NCBI RefSeq assembly: GCF_963583255.1
Contig: NC_084818.1
Span: 13,146,222 to 13,210,221, forward strand
Direction of reading: 5' to 3'
Length of the DNA: 64,000 nt
DNA from: Pyrus communis
Taxonomy: Eukaryota; Streptophyta; Magnoliopsida; Rosales; Rosaceae
Positions 1 through 11,350 of this stretch are shown in pieces. Below the pieces are notes generated by a model. That model was not told the DNA's origin, ran no database searches, and saw nothing but the letters and a program-made list of their open reading frames with translations. Every line of letters starts with the position of its first letter. Positions within the stretch are counted from its first letter, which is position 1. The translations under genes and the position numbers were made by a program.

Positions 1-67
1 CCCCTTGAAAATCACAAACCCAATTCCCGAAATCAAACCCGTTTCGAAAGCCCTTTGCTATATCGTG

Positions 68-3000
68 ATGAATTCTGTAGACACTCACCCACTCATCGGC
101 TACTCAATCGGCGACGAGCTCTTCCAAAACCGGCGGCTCATGCGGCACGGCCCGCCACCATTGCGAGGCGCGATGCGAATCCTTTCGCGCGTCAGCGGGC
201 GCCAAATGAGGCTGCGCGAGCCGTCGGTTCGGGTCCGGGAGAACGCGTTGGAGGAGCTGGAAGAGCGGCAGAATTTCTGGGCTTACTCGAAGCCCACCAT
301 AATTCTGGACCTGCTGTGGAATTTGGTTTTCGTGATTGTTGGGTTCAGTGTGCTGGGGCTGAGCGTGGAGGAGAAGCCATTGGTGCCTCTGAGGATTTGG
401 GTTGTTGGGTACATTTTGCTGTGTGTTGTTCATGTTGGGTGTGTGGTTGCGCAGTATCAGAGGAGGCGCGAGGAGGGCGAGGCTGGTTCGGGTGAGGTGG
501 GTTGGGGGAGTATTGGGAGTGAGAGTTCGGGGTCAGGGGGTAATGTTGGGGGTTATGGGGGTGAGCATGGTCTGGCTGATGATGATACAAGGTAAACAAT
601 TTTGGAGATTATAATTATTATTCTCAACTGTTTGTAGAAATTAGGATTAAAAGTACACACATCAATGACTTTATGATGTAAAAGTTTGAATTTTGATTCA
701 AATGTTGCATGTATGATCAAATTTTTTAAAGTATACATTTATGCATGTGTTGTGATAATGTTATATGGAATAGTGGATAGGAAATTTCGTGTTCATTGGT
801 TTAGTTCAACGGACATGGGAAGTATGGTTTCTAAGTCAGTATAAGAGGGTGTGCGTTTTTTCGAATTGTGGAGTAGTATTGCTGTTCATATATAGTTGCT
901 CATTTGGCAAGCTTTTTATCTTTTTTTTTCAAATTAGTTCAATTCTGTTCTCTATTTAGATATGTACAATCGAGCAGGGTGTGCATTCTACGATGTCCTT
1001 TATCTGATAACTAAAGTCAGTCTGTTTTCAATTTTGCGGTGCATTTGTTGTGAATGTGATATTCTCCGCTTAGAACTAATCTTGTGTGCCTCTATGCCAT
1101 GAAGTATATTTAACTATCTTCATTTTTTGTGCAACAGTGTCACCACGAGTCTGGAGTCAGCCATTAGCATGTTTTCATTTATATGGTGGAGCATTGGCTT
1201 CTACTGGGTGCTTAATGGCGGCCAGACTTTGCTATCCAGTTCACCTCGCCTTTACTGGTTACGATTGAACTGTTTTTACTCTGAAGTGGTTTCTTTTGAG
1301 TGATTGTCTTGAATGTGCGCACGTGTTTGAACTGTATACACTCTGCTCTTTTCTTGCAGGCTCTGTGTTTCATTTCTAGTTTTTGATGTCACCTTCATCA
1401 TTGTATGTGTTGCTGCTTCATGTCTTGTTGGAATTGCAATCTGCTGCTTCCTTCCATGCATAATTGGAATCTTATGTGCTGTGACAGATCAGGTAGACCT
1501 CCATAAGGATTGTATGCAAGCTTTAGTTTATTGTCTAGAAAGAGTCAGCTATAATCTTTCCTCTGATCAATGTGACTTGAGCTGAATTAAAAATTTTTTG
1601 CTCTCATCTAAGCTTAAAATTCATGCTGTACGTGATTATATGATATACCTCTACATAGAGAATAAACAAAATGATACAGCATATTCAGTGATGATAGGAA
1701 GTTAGTAGATCTCGTCAATGCACGTGTCATGCACATTATGCACAAATATGGAAATATGTGAATGGAAACCAATGATACTTGACTATGCGGTGATTGGCCA
1801 ATAGGATAATAGATTTGCTGGTCATTGTTGTGTTTTGTATGTTTGTGGTTTCTTATATTATTACAAAGTGTGAGAGCATCTCCAGTACTAAAGGGAGATG
1901 TATAGGCACATTTAGACCTCTTGTTCCAATGGGAGTTGTATTTGGGCTATAAAACCAGCAACTAGCCGACAAATGTATAAATAGTTGCAAATTTGCATCT
2001 GTTTTGCGTCGTACTTCGGAGGGCCCCACGAACGAAAACAAGTTCAAGAATGAGTGAAACGTGTGAAGCCAAGAGAAAGGAAAAATAAAGGGCAGTAATT
2101 ACTTTCTTGATTTGACACTAAACTGCTGGGATTAAATTCCCAATATTACATCCTGTAAGTGCATCCAACCCACTGTAGTAAAATCCTCTATACATCCACT
2201 AGAGATGCAATTTTGGATGTAAAATGTGATTTTACATCCCAAATTTGCATCTCCCCATTGGACATGCTCTGATACATGTGAAGGCTGCTGATTCATAATC
2301 TCATTCGATATTTATAAGGAATTCTTACCTGTTGATGACTTCAATTCTCTCCTTGAATTTCATCACGAACCAGATGTGAACTCCCTATTTAAGTTGAAGC
2401 ATTAGATCTCATGCTTTCTATTGTATGCCAATGTTTGAGTTTGAGTTTTCTGTAGAGACAATTAATTTGAATGAGGTGTCATTACACTTTCTGATCTTGC
2501 ACTAGTGAATTAATTCGATTCTACTCAATCATATATGTAGTTATATAACTTCATACGACTTCTGGATGAAACAGGATGGGGCAACAGAAGAAGAGATTGA
2601 TGGATTGCCAAAGTTCAAATTCAGAAGGGTAGGTGACTCAGAGAAAGTTAATGGTGAGGTCCAAGCTTTTGAAGGATTCATGGTCGAATGTGACACCAAT
2701 GCACCAACTGAGCGTCCTATTTCCCTGGTTGATGCTGTAAGTTTCCTTGTGCCCTTATATCAGATCCCTACCGCTTCCTAATTGCTTATACTTATAGTTG
2801 TATTCTGTTATGTAATTTTGGCAGCTCATGCACCATATCTACCATAGCTGGTCCAGTAATAGGATTGTTGGTGCCATAGCTTTTCGTTCCAAACTTCTTT
2901 TGGATTTTGTTGATAGTCCTTCCCTTACAATCCCCCTCCCTTTCCAATTTCTTATAAAAGAGCATTTCACTAATGTTCTCCCTTAATCTGCTGCTGATTT

Positions 3001-3532
3001 CACCCCTTGAAACCCCACTGCCGATTTTCACCCCAAACTTTTATATCGGCCAGTCCCCGTCCCCACTACCTTCATGTTTACCCACATTCCATCCCCATTT
3101 TTTGTCCAAAAATGTCACATGCCGGTCATTTAATGTGAAGCTTTCAATAAAAAGTTAGATGAAACACGGGGAACATGATCGTAGGTGGGAAACCGGCCAT
3201 ATACAATAGTTTTGGGTTAAACCATACAAATCTTGTCTCTGGATATCTAATGTGCTCCCAAGTGATCATTTGACGTTTGATTTGGCAATTCATCACTGTG
3301 AAAAAGTATACGACTAGACGGCCCTCGTGACATGAATATTTTTCGTAAATTGCAGGAATGCTGCATCTGCCTTTCTGTCTACGAGAATGGAGCAGAACTA
3401 CGCGAGCTTCCTTGCCTTCATCACTTTCACTGCACTTGCATAGACAAATGGTTACATATCAATGCTATCTGCCCTATGTGTAAGTTCAACATTTTGAAGC
3501 CTCATGACCGACGTGAAATCGGGCAAGTGTAA
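68..3532 (+). CDS. RING-H2 E3 ubiquitin ligase, multi-pass membrane type (At1g12760/At1g63170-like)
   Basis: Predicted to attach ubiquitin to target proteins from a membrane location. I join five exons with GT-AG introns: 68-591, 1138-1257, 1360-1492, 2575-2736 and 3356-3532. The frame stays open and gives 371 residues. Hydrophobic segments lie near residues 78-98 and 109-129, and again in exons 2 and 3 ([14 protein letters not shown] and a long run ending in IGILCAV). A Ser/Gly-rich linker at the end of exon 1 separates the two pairs. Exon 5 carries the RING-H2 pattern: CCIC, then CLHHFHCTC, then CPMC, which is C3H2C3 spacing. The segment [16 protein letters not shown] before the first membrane helix is typical of this plant subfamily. 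I chose the ATG at 68 because it is the first ATG in the open frame. The frame is open to the window edge, so an upstream start or a 5'-UTR intron cannot be excluded. Targets are unknown. Confidence 0.9.
592..1137 (+). other. Intron 1 of the RING ligase gene
   Basis: Intron with a GT donor directly after exon 1 and a TTTTGTGCAACAG acceptor. Splicing makes an AG/T codon join that keeps the frame. It is AT-rich and I see no repeat or gene inside. Confidence 0.75.
1874..2269. mobile_element. PIF/Harbinger-type MITE in intron 3 of the RING ligase gene
   Basis: The left end reads GAGCATCTCCAGTACTAAAG and the right end, reverse-complemented, GAGCATGTCCAATGGGGAG, so the termini are inverted repeats. 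Both ends are flanked by TGA (1871-1873 and 2270-2272), which fits the 3-bp TNA duplication of PIF/Harbinger elements. The 396-bp element has no coding capacity. It lies in the large third intron and does not touch splice sites. A fragment of a related right end (GCATCTCTCTATTG) lies near 51971. Confidence 0.7.
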
Positions 3533-4025
3533 ACGGGCTCAAATATATCGATATTAGGGAAACCGAAATCGATATGTTATGTGTATTAAGTTAGTGTAAA
3601 CTAACTTGTTATAATGCTAAATAAGAAAATAAAATATATGGTGCTTAATTAATGCGTGGGGGATTATTTTTCATGAAGGATTAGGCATTAAACAAAAAGA
3701 TTTGGGTAAACATTCAAGTAGACATTTTTATGTTTAAAAGAAAATTGGATAGGTCCCTAAATTTTAGTGTAATTTGAGCTTTGGTCCATTAATTAAAACT
3801 TCATGAGCATTGATCTTTGAACTTATCACATTGTAAGGCAATGGATTTTTTGGGTAGATCTGTTAAAACTTTCATTTCCTATCTTTCGTTTAATGAAAGT
3901 TTTAATGGTTTTACTCGAAAGAACAATTCATGAAATTTGAGCTTATGGACCAAAACTTCTATTGGGCCACAAATTTTGAAGGTAGCTAGTAAATCAACGG
4001 CGAATGGGAAATTATTGTTAGAAAG
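3533..4025. other. 3' flank of the RING ligase gene
   Basis: AT-rich sequence downstream of the stop codon, presumably containing the 3' UTR. I see no gene. Several AATAAA-like stretches around 3620-3640 could serve in polyadenylation, but none stands out. Confidence 0.4.
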
Positions 4026-4135
4026 TGGCAGATTGTCTAGGTGGTTAAGGGCATCTTCTTCAACTCATTGCGATCCGGGTTCAAATCCTCTCCTATCCCC
4101 CTCTAGTGTAGATTAGTATTTTGTTTGGTCAAACA
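4026..4135 (+). mobile_element. tRNA-derived SINE
   Basis: A tRNA-like A box (TGTCTAGGTGGTTAAGGGC, about 4034-4052) is followed by a B box (GGTTCAAATCC, 4078-4088), the internal RNA polymerase III promoter of SINEs. Downstream is a TAGTGTAGATTAGTATTTTG tail, similar to the 3' end of the SINE at 17408-17573. No acceptor-stem pairing or clean cloverleaf is visible, so it is not a functional tRNA gene. I could not fix the ends because no clear target duplication was found. Confidence 0.55.
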
Positions 4136-5929
4136 TAGTGAAGGTTAGTACAGAATATTGTTTGTATTGAGAAACAACCAACAGGAGAAGCTCACATGGC
4201 TGAACATGATAAGCTTGGAGTATCGCTATATGGATGTTCCGCCGTTTACATTGACATGTTTCTCCCAACCCTTGGTGCTTGTTTCTTGGAGAGTCCTCTC
4301 TCTAGGGAGGGTAATTCAAATTGTTAAACCCGATAATCGTAGATAACTGTTCGAATAAAACGGATTTTGGATGAAAATTCGATTATATTTTGGATATGAG
4401 GAAAAACTGGAAATATTATTCGGTGATAGTTTCGATATGGTTATAGGGTTCCCAATCCATATCCGTTTCCAAAACTGACCCGAATAGTACATATTATATA
4501 TAATATGATTTATATTATGATAATATAATACTATATTTACCGAATCCATTACCTGGAGAATTACAAGCTTTGCATTTAATTTGTGGGAAAGTTCAAAAGT
4601 TTTGAATCAAAACTAATGAGAATTCAATGCTGCTTATGGAAGAGATCAAAGATCAACCAATATCATCAATGTATATAATATCTTATAATGACAAAATTAG
4701 TATCTATTATGTTATAATGCGTCAATTAAATGAATATATCTTTGGTATTGACGAAGATAGAAATAACCGATAACCGATAAGAAATCTATTTCCCGGTAGA
4801 TATGATTATGGATCATTGCCGACAATTAATTTGTAATTATAAATATAGTTAATTTTCGTAGTTACGGTATAGATATAATATTTCCGTTCTATTTGTTGCC
4901 ATTCCAATCGCTTTTCCCTCTTGTTTATTTAACAATGACGCAAAGCATATGACTTTTCAGAAGGCCAACCGGTAATAAAGTCAAAGGTGGTTTGCGTTAC
5001 TGGACCGCCGCCGCTGGCGGCTGCCTGATTCAAATTTCAACAGTAAAAACTTGTTGATTCCTCCGCCTTGTAAATAGTATTATTATAATATATACTAGCA
5101 TTTGTCTACACATTTTGTGTATGAACACATTTTTTTAGAAAATGAGATGGAGAGAGGGAGAAAGAGAGAACCTGGGGGGAGTGGTAGGTTTCTGCTTCTG
5201 GGTTATTTTTTTATTTATTTTTTATTTTTAATATCGGAGTTATTTTAACATCACTGGTAGGTGAGATTTCAATAAAAAATAGTAAAATTTGGACATGTGA
5301 AATTACATTATTATCCATCATTTTTTTGGTTAATAGAAGATTAATTTGTCTTTTCATCTACTTTTAATTGATAAAAAATATTTCATTAATTAATAGAGAT
5401 ATACACCACCGGCAGCCGCCTGCTGCCGCATTGTAAATGCGTTGTGTAAGCATAAAAACAGAAGAAAAGGTGGACGGTGATATTGTAATTTACATGTCAA
5501 TTTTCAAGATTAGACAATTTGGACTGCATGAAATTTGTATTGACCATCATCACAGAATTGCCTATACCTTAAGTCAATCGCAATAGTTTTTATAGTTTAT
5601 TTTATCTATATATATAAAATGAGCACCCTAAAATGATGAAACATTCAAAATACCATAAATTGCCCTTTAAAAATTTCATAAATTACAATTGAACCAAAAG
5701 AAGCTAAAGTATTTAACCATATTTTTATTTTGAATGCATTTAATATTTAAAATTATAGAAAAAAAAAAAGAAACAAAAACAAAACCTCCCACGTTAGTGG
5801 GTGGTTTCATGTCTTTAATTCATTTCTTTTTTTTTAAAAAATAATTTTTTAAAAATATGTAAATTAATTATTTAAATAAAAAATATAAAAAGGTCAATTG
5901 CCACACTCAATAGTAATATTTATTATTTG
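4136..5929. other. AT-rich intergenic region with a diverged dispersed segment
   Basis: No convincing gene. About 5404-5560 (GCCGCATTGTAAATGCGTTG onward) is a diverged relative of the segment at 8311-8465 and 9661-9816. The rest is AT-rich and low in complexity. Confidence 0.4.
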
Positions 5930-6305
5930 AAAGAGATAGGTTCGAAGTTGTGACATCTTTCAATGACTTGGATGAAAAATACCTCCCGACTAAATTAATT
6001 CATTAATAATTAGTTTGATTTGGTTAAGCGGTTTAGCAGATATTCTTCAGTTTTCAAACATGTTCCAAATTCATATTACTACTAATAATCAATGTTTACG
6101 TAGACTAAAGAGAAGTAATGAGGAAATTAGGAGAGAAAAAACCAAGTATGAGATGAGATCAATCTAATTTACCATTTTCAAGTAGTGACTACATACTAAG
6201 ATTATAGTAGGAAATTTGCATAATCTTTTATTTCGTTCACGAAAAAACCAACAATGGTCTCACAGCTTCCTATTTTTCTAAATAATTGCGAATTCCTCCC
6301 TTGAA

Positions 6306-6307
<2 letters not shown>

Positions 6308-6385
<78 letters not shown>
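6308..6385. repeat. Compound (CT)n(TA)n microsatellite
   Basis: A CT run is followed without a break by a TA run. It lies downstream of the 3' end of the minus-strand BAP-like gene. The homologous flank of the second copy (around 23.1 kb) lacks it, so it arose or was lost after the duplication. Confidence 0.9.
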
Positions 6386-6390
<5 letters not shown>

Positions 6391-6850
6391 AAATAAACTT
6401 CTTTTAGTCAAAAGGAAAACAATCAAGTATTGTAATTTGTAACAATGAATTCAATGATTGCATAAAATTTTCTTCAAGAACACAAAAGTCATTGAGTTTG
6501 CATTCTCATTAACCAGAGAGTAAAATTAGGTAGATCAATTTTTTAGATTACATTTGTAAATTATTATGTGTTACTAATAAAAATAAGAACATTAATCAAC
6601 ACTGCTAATTTAGTCATCAACAACCACGCTTTATAATTTATAAAATATAATTTAAATAAATGGTCTCTCTAACACTACTCTTAATGAGAAAAATCTAAAT
6701 CCTCTAATATTTACACACAAAATTGTGAGTGGGACTCAAAAGAAAAAGAAGTTTGCACATAACTAAGCGCAATAACGTTCTAGCTTTCATACAGCCGGCC
6801 ATACTTAATGAGATAATGTTTTGTTATTGTTGGTTTCTGCAGGTGAATCT

Positions 6851-7387
6851 TCAATAATTTTTCTGATAAGCACCGTACCAAACGGGAACTCCTATCGCAA
6901 CGCCGCCGCCAGAATTATTGTTCCCAGCCGCCGGAAACCCCATTTTCGAGTGAGACGACGTCGTTGAACTTGAGCAAGCGTACATCTCCGGAACCTTCAT
7001 TCTCACAGAAATATTAATAATCCCATTCCTCTCCCCCATGTGATCCCTCAGCCTGTAACTCAAAAAATGCAGGTAACCCTCCGGCACGTACCCACCTACA
7101 AAATCAGACGCCGGGATCGACGCCGTCCCGATCGTCCTGACGCCGTACGACGTCTTGCATTGGACCTCCACCGTGATGGACCCCGAGTGAGTTGGCATGT
7201 CGAGCACGAGCTTCTCGTTCCATCGAGGGTAGGAGCCGCCTTCAGTTTCCATTTCCGTGGTGCGAAACTGACTGTTGGTGTCGGTCCGGACGGTGACGGA
7301 GGCAATTTTCTTGATGGGTTTTCGATCTAATTTCAGATTCTCGGCGGAGATGACCGTGATCTCGAGCGTCCGGGAACTGGCTGCCAT
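6851..7387 (-). CDS. C2-domain protein, BON1-associated protein (BAP1/BAP2)-like, copy 1
   Basis: Small C2-domain protein of 178 residues from a single exon. BAP proteins bind the copine BON1 and restrain cell death and defence at membranes. That role is known for Arabidopsis and only inferred here. The C2 fold begins at once (RTLEITVISAENLKLDRKPIKK) and runs to about residue 130. Family hallmarks are YPRWNEKLVLDMP, ASDFVGGYVPEGYLHFLSYR and LRD..GERNGIINISV. The tail from about residue 135 is Ser/Asn/Gly-rich and ends PVWYGAYQKNY. The start is the ATG preceding the conserved RTLEI motif. Copy 2 at 23504-24043 differs at about two dozen residues. The core promoter of this copy has been invaded by a MITE. 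Confidence 0.85.
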   Translation of the reverse strand: MAASSRTLEITVISAENLKLDRKPIKKIASVTVRTDTNSQFRTTEMETEGGSYPRWNEKLVLDMPTHSGSITVEVQCKTSYGVRTIGTASIPASDFVGGYVPEGYLHFLSYRLRDHMGERNGIINISVRMKVPEMYACSSSTTSSHSKMGFPAAGNNNSGGGVAIGVPVWYGAYQKNY

Positions 7388-7437
7388 GGTGGATGAAGAG
7401 TGCGCGTTGAGAGGAACTAGGTGTGGGTAGGGAGGGG

Positions 7438-7444
7438 TTATATT
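7438..7444 (-). promoter_or_regulatory. Weak TATA-like site of BAP-like copy 1
   Basis: Read on the minus strand this is AATATAA, about 50 bases upstream of the ATG. In copy 2 the aligned position is a stronger TATATATA. The target duplication of a MITE begins at the edge of this site. Confidence 0.45.
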
Positions 7445-7452
7445 GGAATAGG

Positions 7453-7662
7453 GGATGGGATTGTCTGCCCTCCGCTAACCATCCCTTTTCCATCCTATCG
7501 TTCAAATGCACAATTACGTAAAACGACATCAATATTTTATATTGATTTTGTTTTATAAATATAATAAGATAAAAAGTAATATAAATATAAAATAGTGACC
7601 TAACTTAATCGTAACCATTCAAATAGAAAAAGATAATAAGTGGAGGGCAGACAATCCCATCG
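7453..7662. mobile_element. Mutator-like MITE in the core promoter of BAP-like copy 1
   Basis: Terminal inverted repeats GATGGGATTGTCTGCCCTCC (left) and its complement (right) bound a 210-bp AT-rich element. Flanking 9-mers TGGAATAGG (7444-7452) and TGGAGTAGG (7663-7671) match at 8 of 9 bases, as expected for a 9-bp Mutator-type target duplication. The homologous promoter of copy 2 runs from the TATA box straight into GGAGTGTTGAGG with no insert, so it serves as the empty site. A related element lies at 28018-28233. Confidence 0.8.
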
Positions 7663-7800
7663 TGGAGTAGGAGCGTTGAGGAAGGGTGCGAGAAAGGAGA
7701 GAGCAACAGCCACGTTTCTTCTCTGGAATCCGAACTGGACTACTATACAAAAATACGCGCCGTATTTTGAATGGATAAGAAAGTGAGTGGGACAAGTGCA

Positions 7801-8306
7801 ATTCCTATTTGGGTTTGGGTGGTTTCCAAGTTGACTTTTGGGCCTTTAAATGGGTTATGAGTTTTTTAAGAGATAAACTTTTTTGTATTTATATATGTAT
7901 GTATAAGTTACCGTAAATTAATTAACTTGTTGTAACTGCTAAATAAGAACGTATGGTAGATGGTAACAATGCTCAATGTGTGGAGGATTATGTTTCATGA
8001 AGTATTAGGCATAAGTAGACAAGTTTTTTAAAAGAGTTATATTAGGAGTAGTCGCTCACTTGTGTTGGTGTGAGTATCAATGTGATATTTTTTTTTTCGA
8101 ATAATTTTGTTAGAGACATCTGTCTACGCATCATTGGTGTAGGTTTCATGGTAAGGCTGGTACAAATCTACAACATTTTGACAAAGGAACATGATCCTAA
8201 CTGTATTATTTTTGTGAGAATCCTAAAGATCAGTTCATATTTTCCTTTGACAAAGAATTATGCCGGGGACATGTGGACTGCAAGAGTCTTTTATTACTAT
8301 TGAATG
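7801..8306. other. Intergenic stretch upstream of BAP-like copy 1
   Basis: AT-rich DNA between the promoter of BAP-like copy 1 and the tandem repeat that begins at 8307. I see no supported gene. Confidence 0.35.
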
Positions 8307-9656
8307 GGTGCGGGGCAGCCTGTCGGCACATCGTAAATGAGTTGTGTAAGCATAAAAGTCGAGAAAAAGGTGCGGGCGTAGCTGTATATGTCATTTCAAG
8401 ATTTCGGCTGCACGAGATGTGCATTGACTTTATAATCAGAGAGAGAGTTGCCTGGTGTCGTGTTTCATACAACATGAATTTTTTTGGTTCCTGTCCTTGT
8501 GCGCACTTTGGATTCATTATGAAAAACAAGCGGCTATGCACAAACTTGCGGCTCCACTTTGGATTATTTTTCAACAACTTCATAATTCTTATGACTTGAT
8601 AATATAAATTATTTGGGAGAATAAGATATTACATTCTCGCATGACAAAATAAATATACGAGAGAGACTTTATTTTTAAAAATTTATCGAGATTTTATGTA
8701 ATAAAATTTAACGCTTGGTAAAAAGTAATTAAGGGCATCTTCAAAGAAAAAAATACAAATTAGAGATGCAAAAATTATATTTACATTCCATTTTACATTA
8801 TTTGCATATGCAAATGAAGAATCTACTTCAATGAGAATGTAAATTTGTGATCCCAATTAATTTTCTTTCTTTGATTAGTGGGGGACCTACACTAAAAATG
8901 TAAAGTTGTGAATGACAATGAATGATGTATTGGATTACTTGTGTTGTAAGCCACTTGTTTATCGAGTTGTTAACAATTTAAGTAATCTGATAGTCCTAAT
9001 GAAATAAAGATTATGGAGTCTTATCCTTTGCAATTGACCTAAAGAAATCTGATGGATTTCGCGACTTTCGTAGCTGTTAATAGGCCGGCTAATAAGGAAC
9101 CCCAATGGTATATAAATACTAGGTTAAGTCCCTGCTTCCATACGTTGAATTCCTCAGAATACTAAAACCTATTCATATAGTAGAGGGATATTTTGGAGTA
9201 TTGGAAGGATAAGGCAACCTTGTGAACTCATCTTTTGTCATCTGGAAGAGTCATGTCTTTCGTATTCTACAGATAAGTTCAATATATTTAGTTCATCTCT
9301 ATTTTATATTGATTTGTTTGTTCGTGATCCTAATGTCTTATTATTGTGATTTCAGAATATGTCTTACATGTGGTATCAGAGCCGCACAACACGTTTAGGG
9401 TCTGATATAAAGGTATAAGCAAAATTGTTTATTGAAGATGATTCACATACTAAAGAAAATTTGCTTATCGTTTTGGTTGGATGCCTTCTACTGTTCCATC
9501 TCATGAAATTTTTTTTTGATGCCTTCGCAATTTTGTGTTGGTGTGCAATGATTTTTCGTGGTTAATAATATATTTATTGGTCTGGGTGGTGACTATGCAC
9601 ACTGCTACCGTTGAGTAGTTTTCATGAAATTTAATTATTTATTTTTATGAGAAAAA
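8307..9656 (+). repeat. Tandem-duplicated unit: flanking DNA, 5' LTR, PBS and start of retrotransposon interior
   Basis: A 1,350-bp unit that recurs from 9657 onward. It contains a host-like segment (GGTGCGGGGCAGCC onward), a 470-bp LTR (8899-9368), the primer-binding site TGGTATCAGAGC (9371-9382) and about 270 bp of element interior. At about 9650 it stops and the unit restarts. The second copy continues into the full retrotransposon and carries a Harbinger insertion. The LTR here lacks about 49 bp that both other LTRs have. Confidence 0.8.
8899..9368 (+). repeat. LTR, extra copy made by tandem duplication
   Basis: Starts TGTAAAGTTG and ends ATGTCTTACA, and is followed by a methionine-initiator-type PBS. 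Compared with the LTRs at 11881 and 16848 it has lost about 49 bp after GATGGATTTCGCGAC. The same GAC occurs at the far side of the lost segment, so this looks like a microhomology deletion. Confidence 0.8.
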
Positions 9657-10563
9657 GGTGCGGGGCAGCCTGTCGGCACATCGTAAATGTGTTGTGTAAG
9701 CATAAAAGTAGAGAAAAAGGTGCGGGCGCAGCTGTATATGTCATTTTCAAGATTTCGGCTGCACGAGATGTGCATTGACTTTATAATCAGAGTGAAAGAG
9801 AGTTGCCTGGTGTCGTGTTTCAGAGCAACTCCACCGTAGGTGGATGCTCGGGGGACAGGTCCAAGGTCCTCTCGACCGGCTCCAGCGTGAAGGAGCCCGC
9901 GTGGAGGTGGAGGCCCGAGCTCTAGGTCCGTGAAGAATTGCCAGCCTGAGAGCCCGAGTGGATGTGACGCCAGGGCTGATGTCAGCCTGGCGTCAGGCCT
10001 TTTTTTAATTTTTTTGTCAGGCGCATGCACCCCACTCGTGCGTGGGAGCGCGTCGCCGACACAATTTCAGAAAAATCAACTCCCTTTTCAGATTCAAAAG
10101 TTACAGTTGGGAAGCCACGTGGCTTCCCACGGTCCGTTCGATCTCAACGGCTCTTTAACTTGGACCGTTCGATCTCAACAGTAAAAAAAAAAAAAAGTCT
10201 TATTTAATATCCACCGTTCGATCTGAGATCAACAGTCGATATTAATATGCTTTATAAATAAATAAATAAATAAATAAAAGAAAAAATAGTTTTAAAATTA
10301 AGAAAAGTTACTGTTGTGGCACGTGGCACAATCTGGAGTGTTGGAATTCAAATTTTTTAATATCCAACGGCAAAGATTAATTAGTTGAATAAAAATTTAA
10401 AAAAAATTGTAAAAAAATTGTAAAAAATTCGAAAAAAAATTGTTTTTACTTTTCTATAAATACCTTCTCATTATCATCTACCTTACACCACATATTTTCT
10501 CAACTACTTTCAATCACATTCCTTTCTTTCTCTCAAAGTTTCAATCCATTTTTTTTCAACAAA

Positions 10564-11078
10564 ATGACTACTGATGCAGGTACGAATTGGTCGCTTCTTG
10601 AAGATGTTGCGTTGTGTACTAGCTGGGTTGAAGTTACTCATAGTTCGCTTACGGGTAATGAGATGCAGTTGCAAGAAATGTGGAGTCTTATTCATACCAA
10701 TTATCTTGAGAAAATTGGTGGGAAAAGAACCAAAGAGTCGATGTCCAGTCGTTGGAAATTACTTGGCCAATCGTTTAGTACGTGGAGAGACGCCTTGGCA
10801 CGAGCTAGTAGTAATATTCGAAGTGGGGAAAATTACTCGGATCAGGTAACAATATATTATTTATTTGTTTGTACTATACCCAAATTTACATTATAATTAT
10901 TTATTTGTTACCTACTTACATTATAATTATTTGTTTGTATTATTTATTTGTTACCTATTTTCATTATAATTATTTCTTCTCCTGCATTGTGTAGGAACTT
11001 CAAGCACAAGCTTGGTACGGTGCCAAAACCAAAAGCAAAAATAAATCATTCAACCGGTGGCGCAACGAGTACGATTAA
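10564..11078 (+). CDS. Transposon-encoded Myb/SANT-like DNA-binding protein (Harbinger ORF1 type), probably truncated
   Basis: Two exons, 10564-10845 and 10995-11078, joined by a GT-AG intron, give 121 residues. The sequence has the trihelix/SANT-like pattern of the ORF1 proteins of plant PIF/Harbinger elements: NWSLLEDVALCTSWVEVTH, MWSLIHTNYLEK, SSRWKLLGQSFSTWRDALA, then NIRSGENYSDQ and LQAQAWYGAK across the splice. Such proteins normally help the transposase bind element ends. Full-length relatives continue further, whereas this one ends NRWRNEYD. Its last codons lie in a sequence repeated several times downstream, so the end of the gene seems to have been replaced by the repeat tract. Host expression cannot be judged. 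Confidence 0.6.
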
Positions 11079-11350
11079 AAATCCATCACCAATAATTGTA
11101 TGTTCGGATAATGACACGTGGCGCAACGAGTACAATTAAAAATCTTATCGGAAATCCATCCCCAATAATTGTCTTTTCGGATTTTATGACAAGTGGCGTA
11201 ACGAGAACGATTAAAAATCTTATCCGAAATTACAAATAAAATTATTTTGTATTATTTAATAAAACTTCGGATAATGATACGTGGCGCAACGAGAACGATT
11301 AAAAATCTTATCCGAAATTACAATTAAAATTATTTTGTATTATTTTATAA
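11050..11350 (+). repeat. Near-100-bp direct repeats at the 3' part of the Harbinger-like element
   Basis: At least four units share GTGGCG(C/T)AACGAG followed by ACGATTAAAAATC, at about 11058, 11118, 11194 and 11281. Units differ in length. The first unit overlaps the stop codon of the SANT-like ORF. One degenerate copy survives in reverse orientation in the short relative at 18179-18954 (about 18353-18400). Confidence 0.75.
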
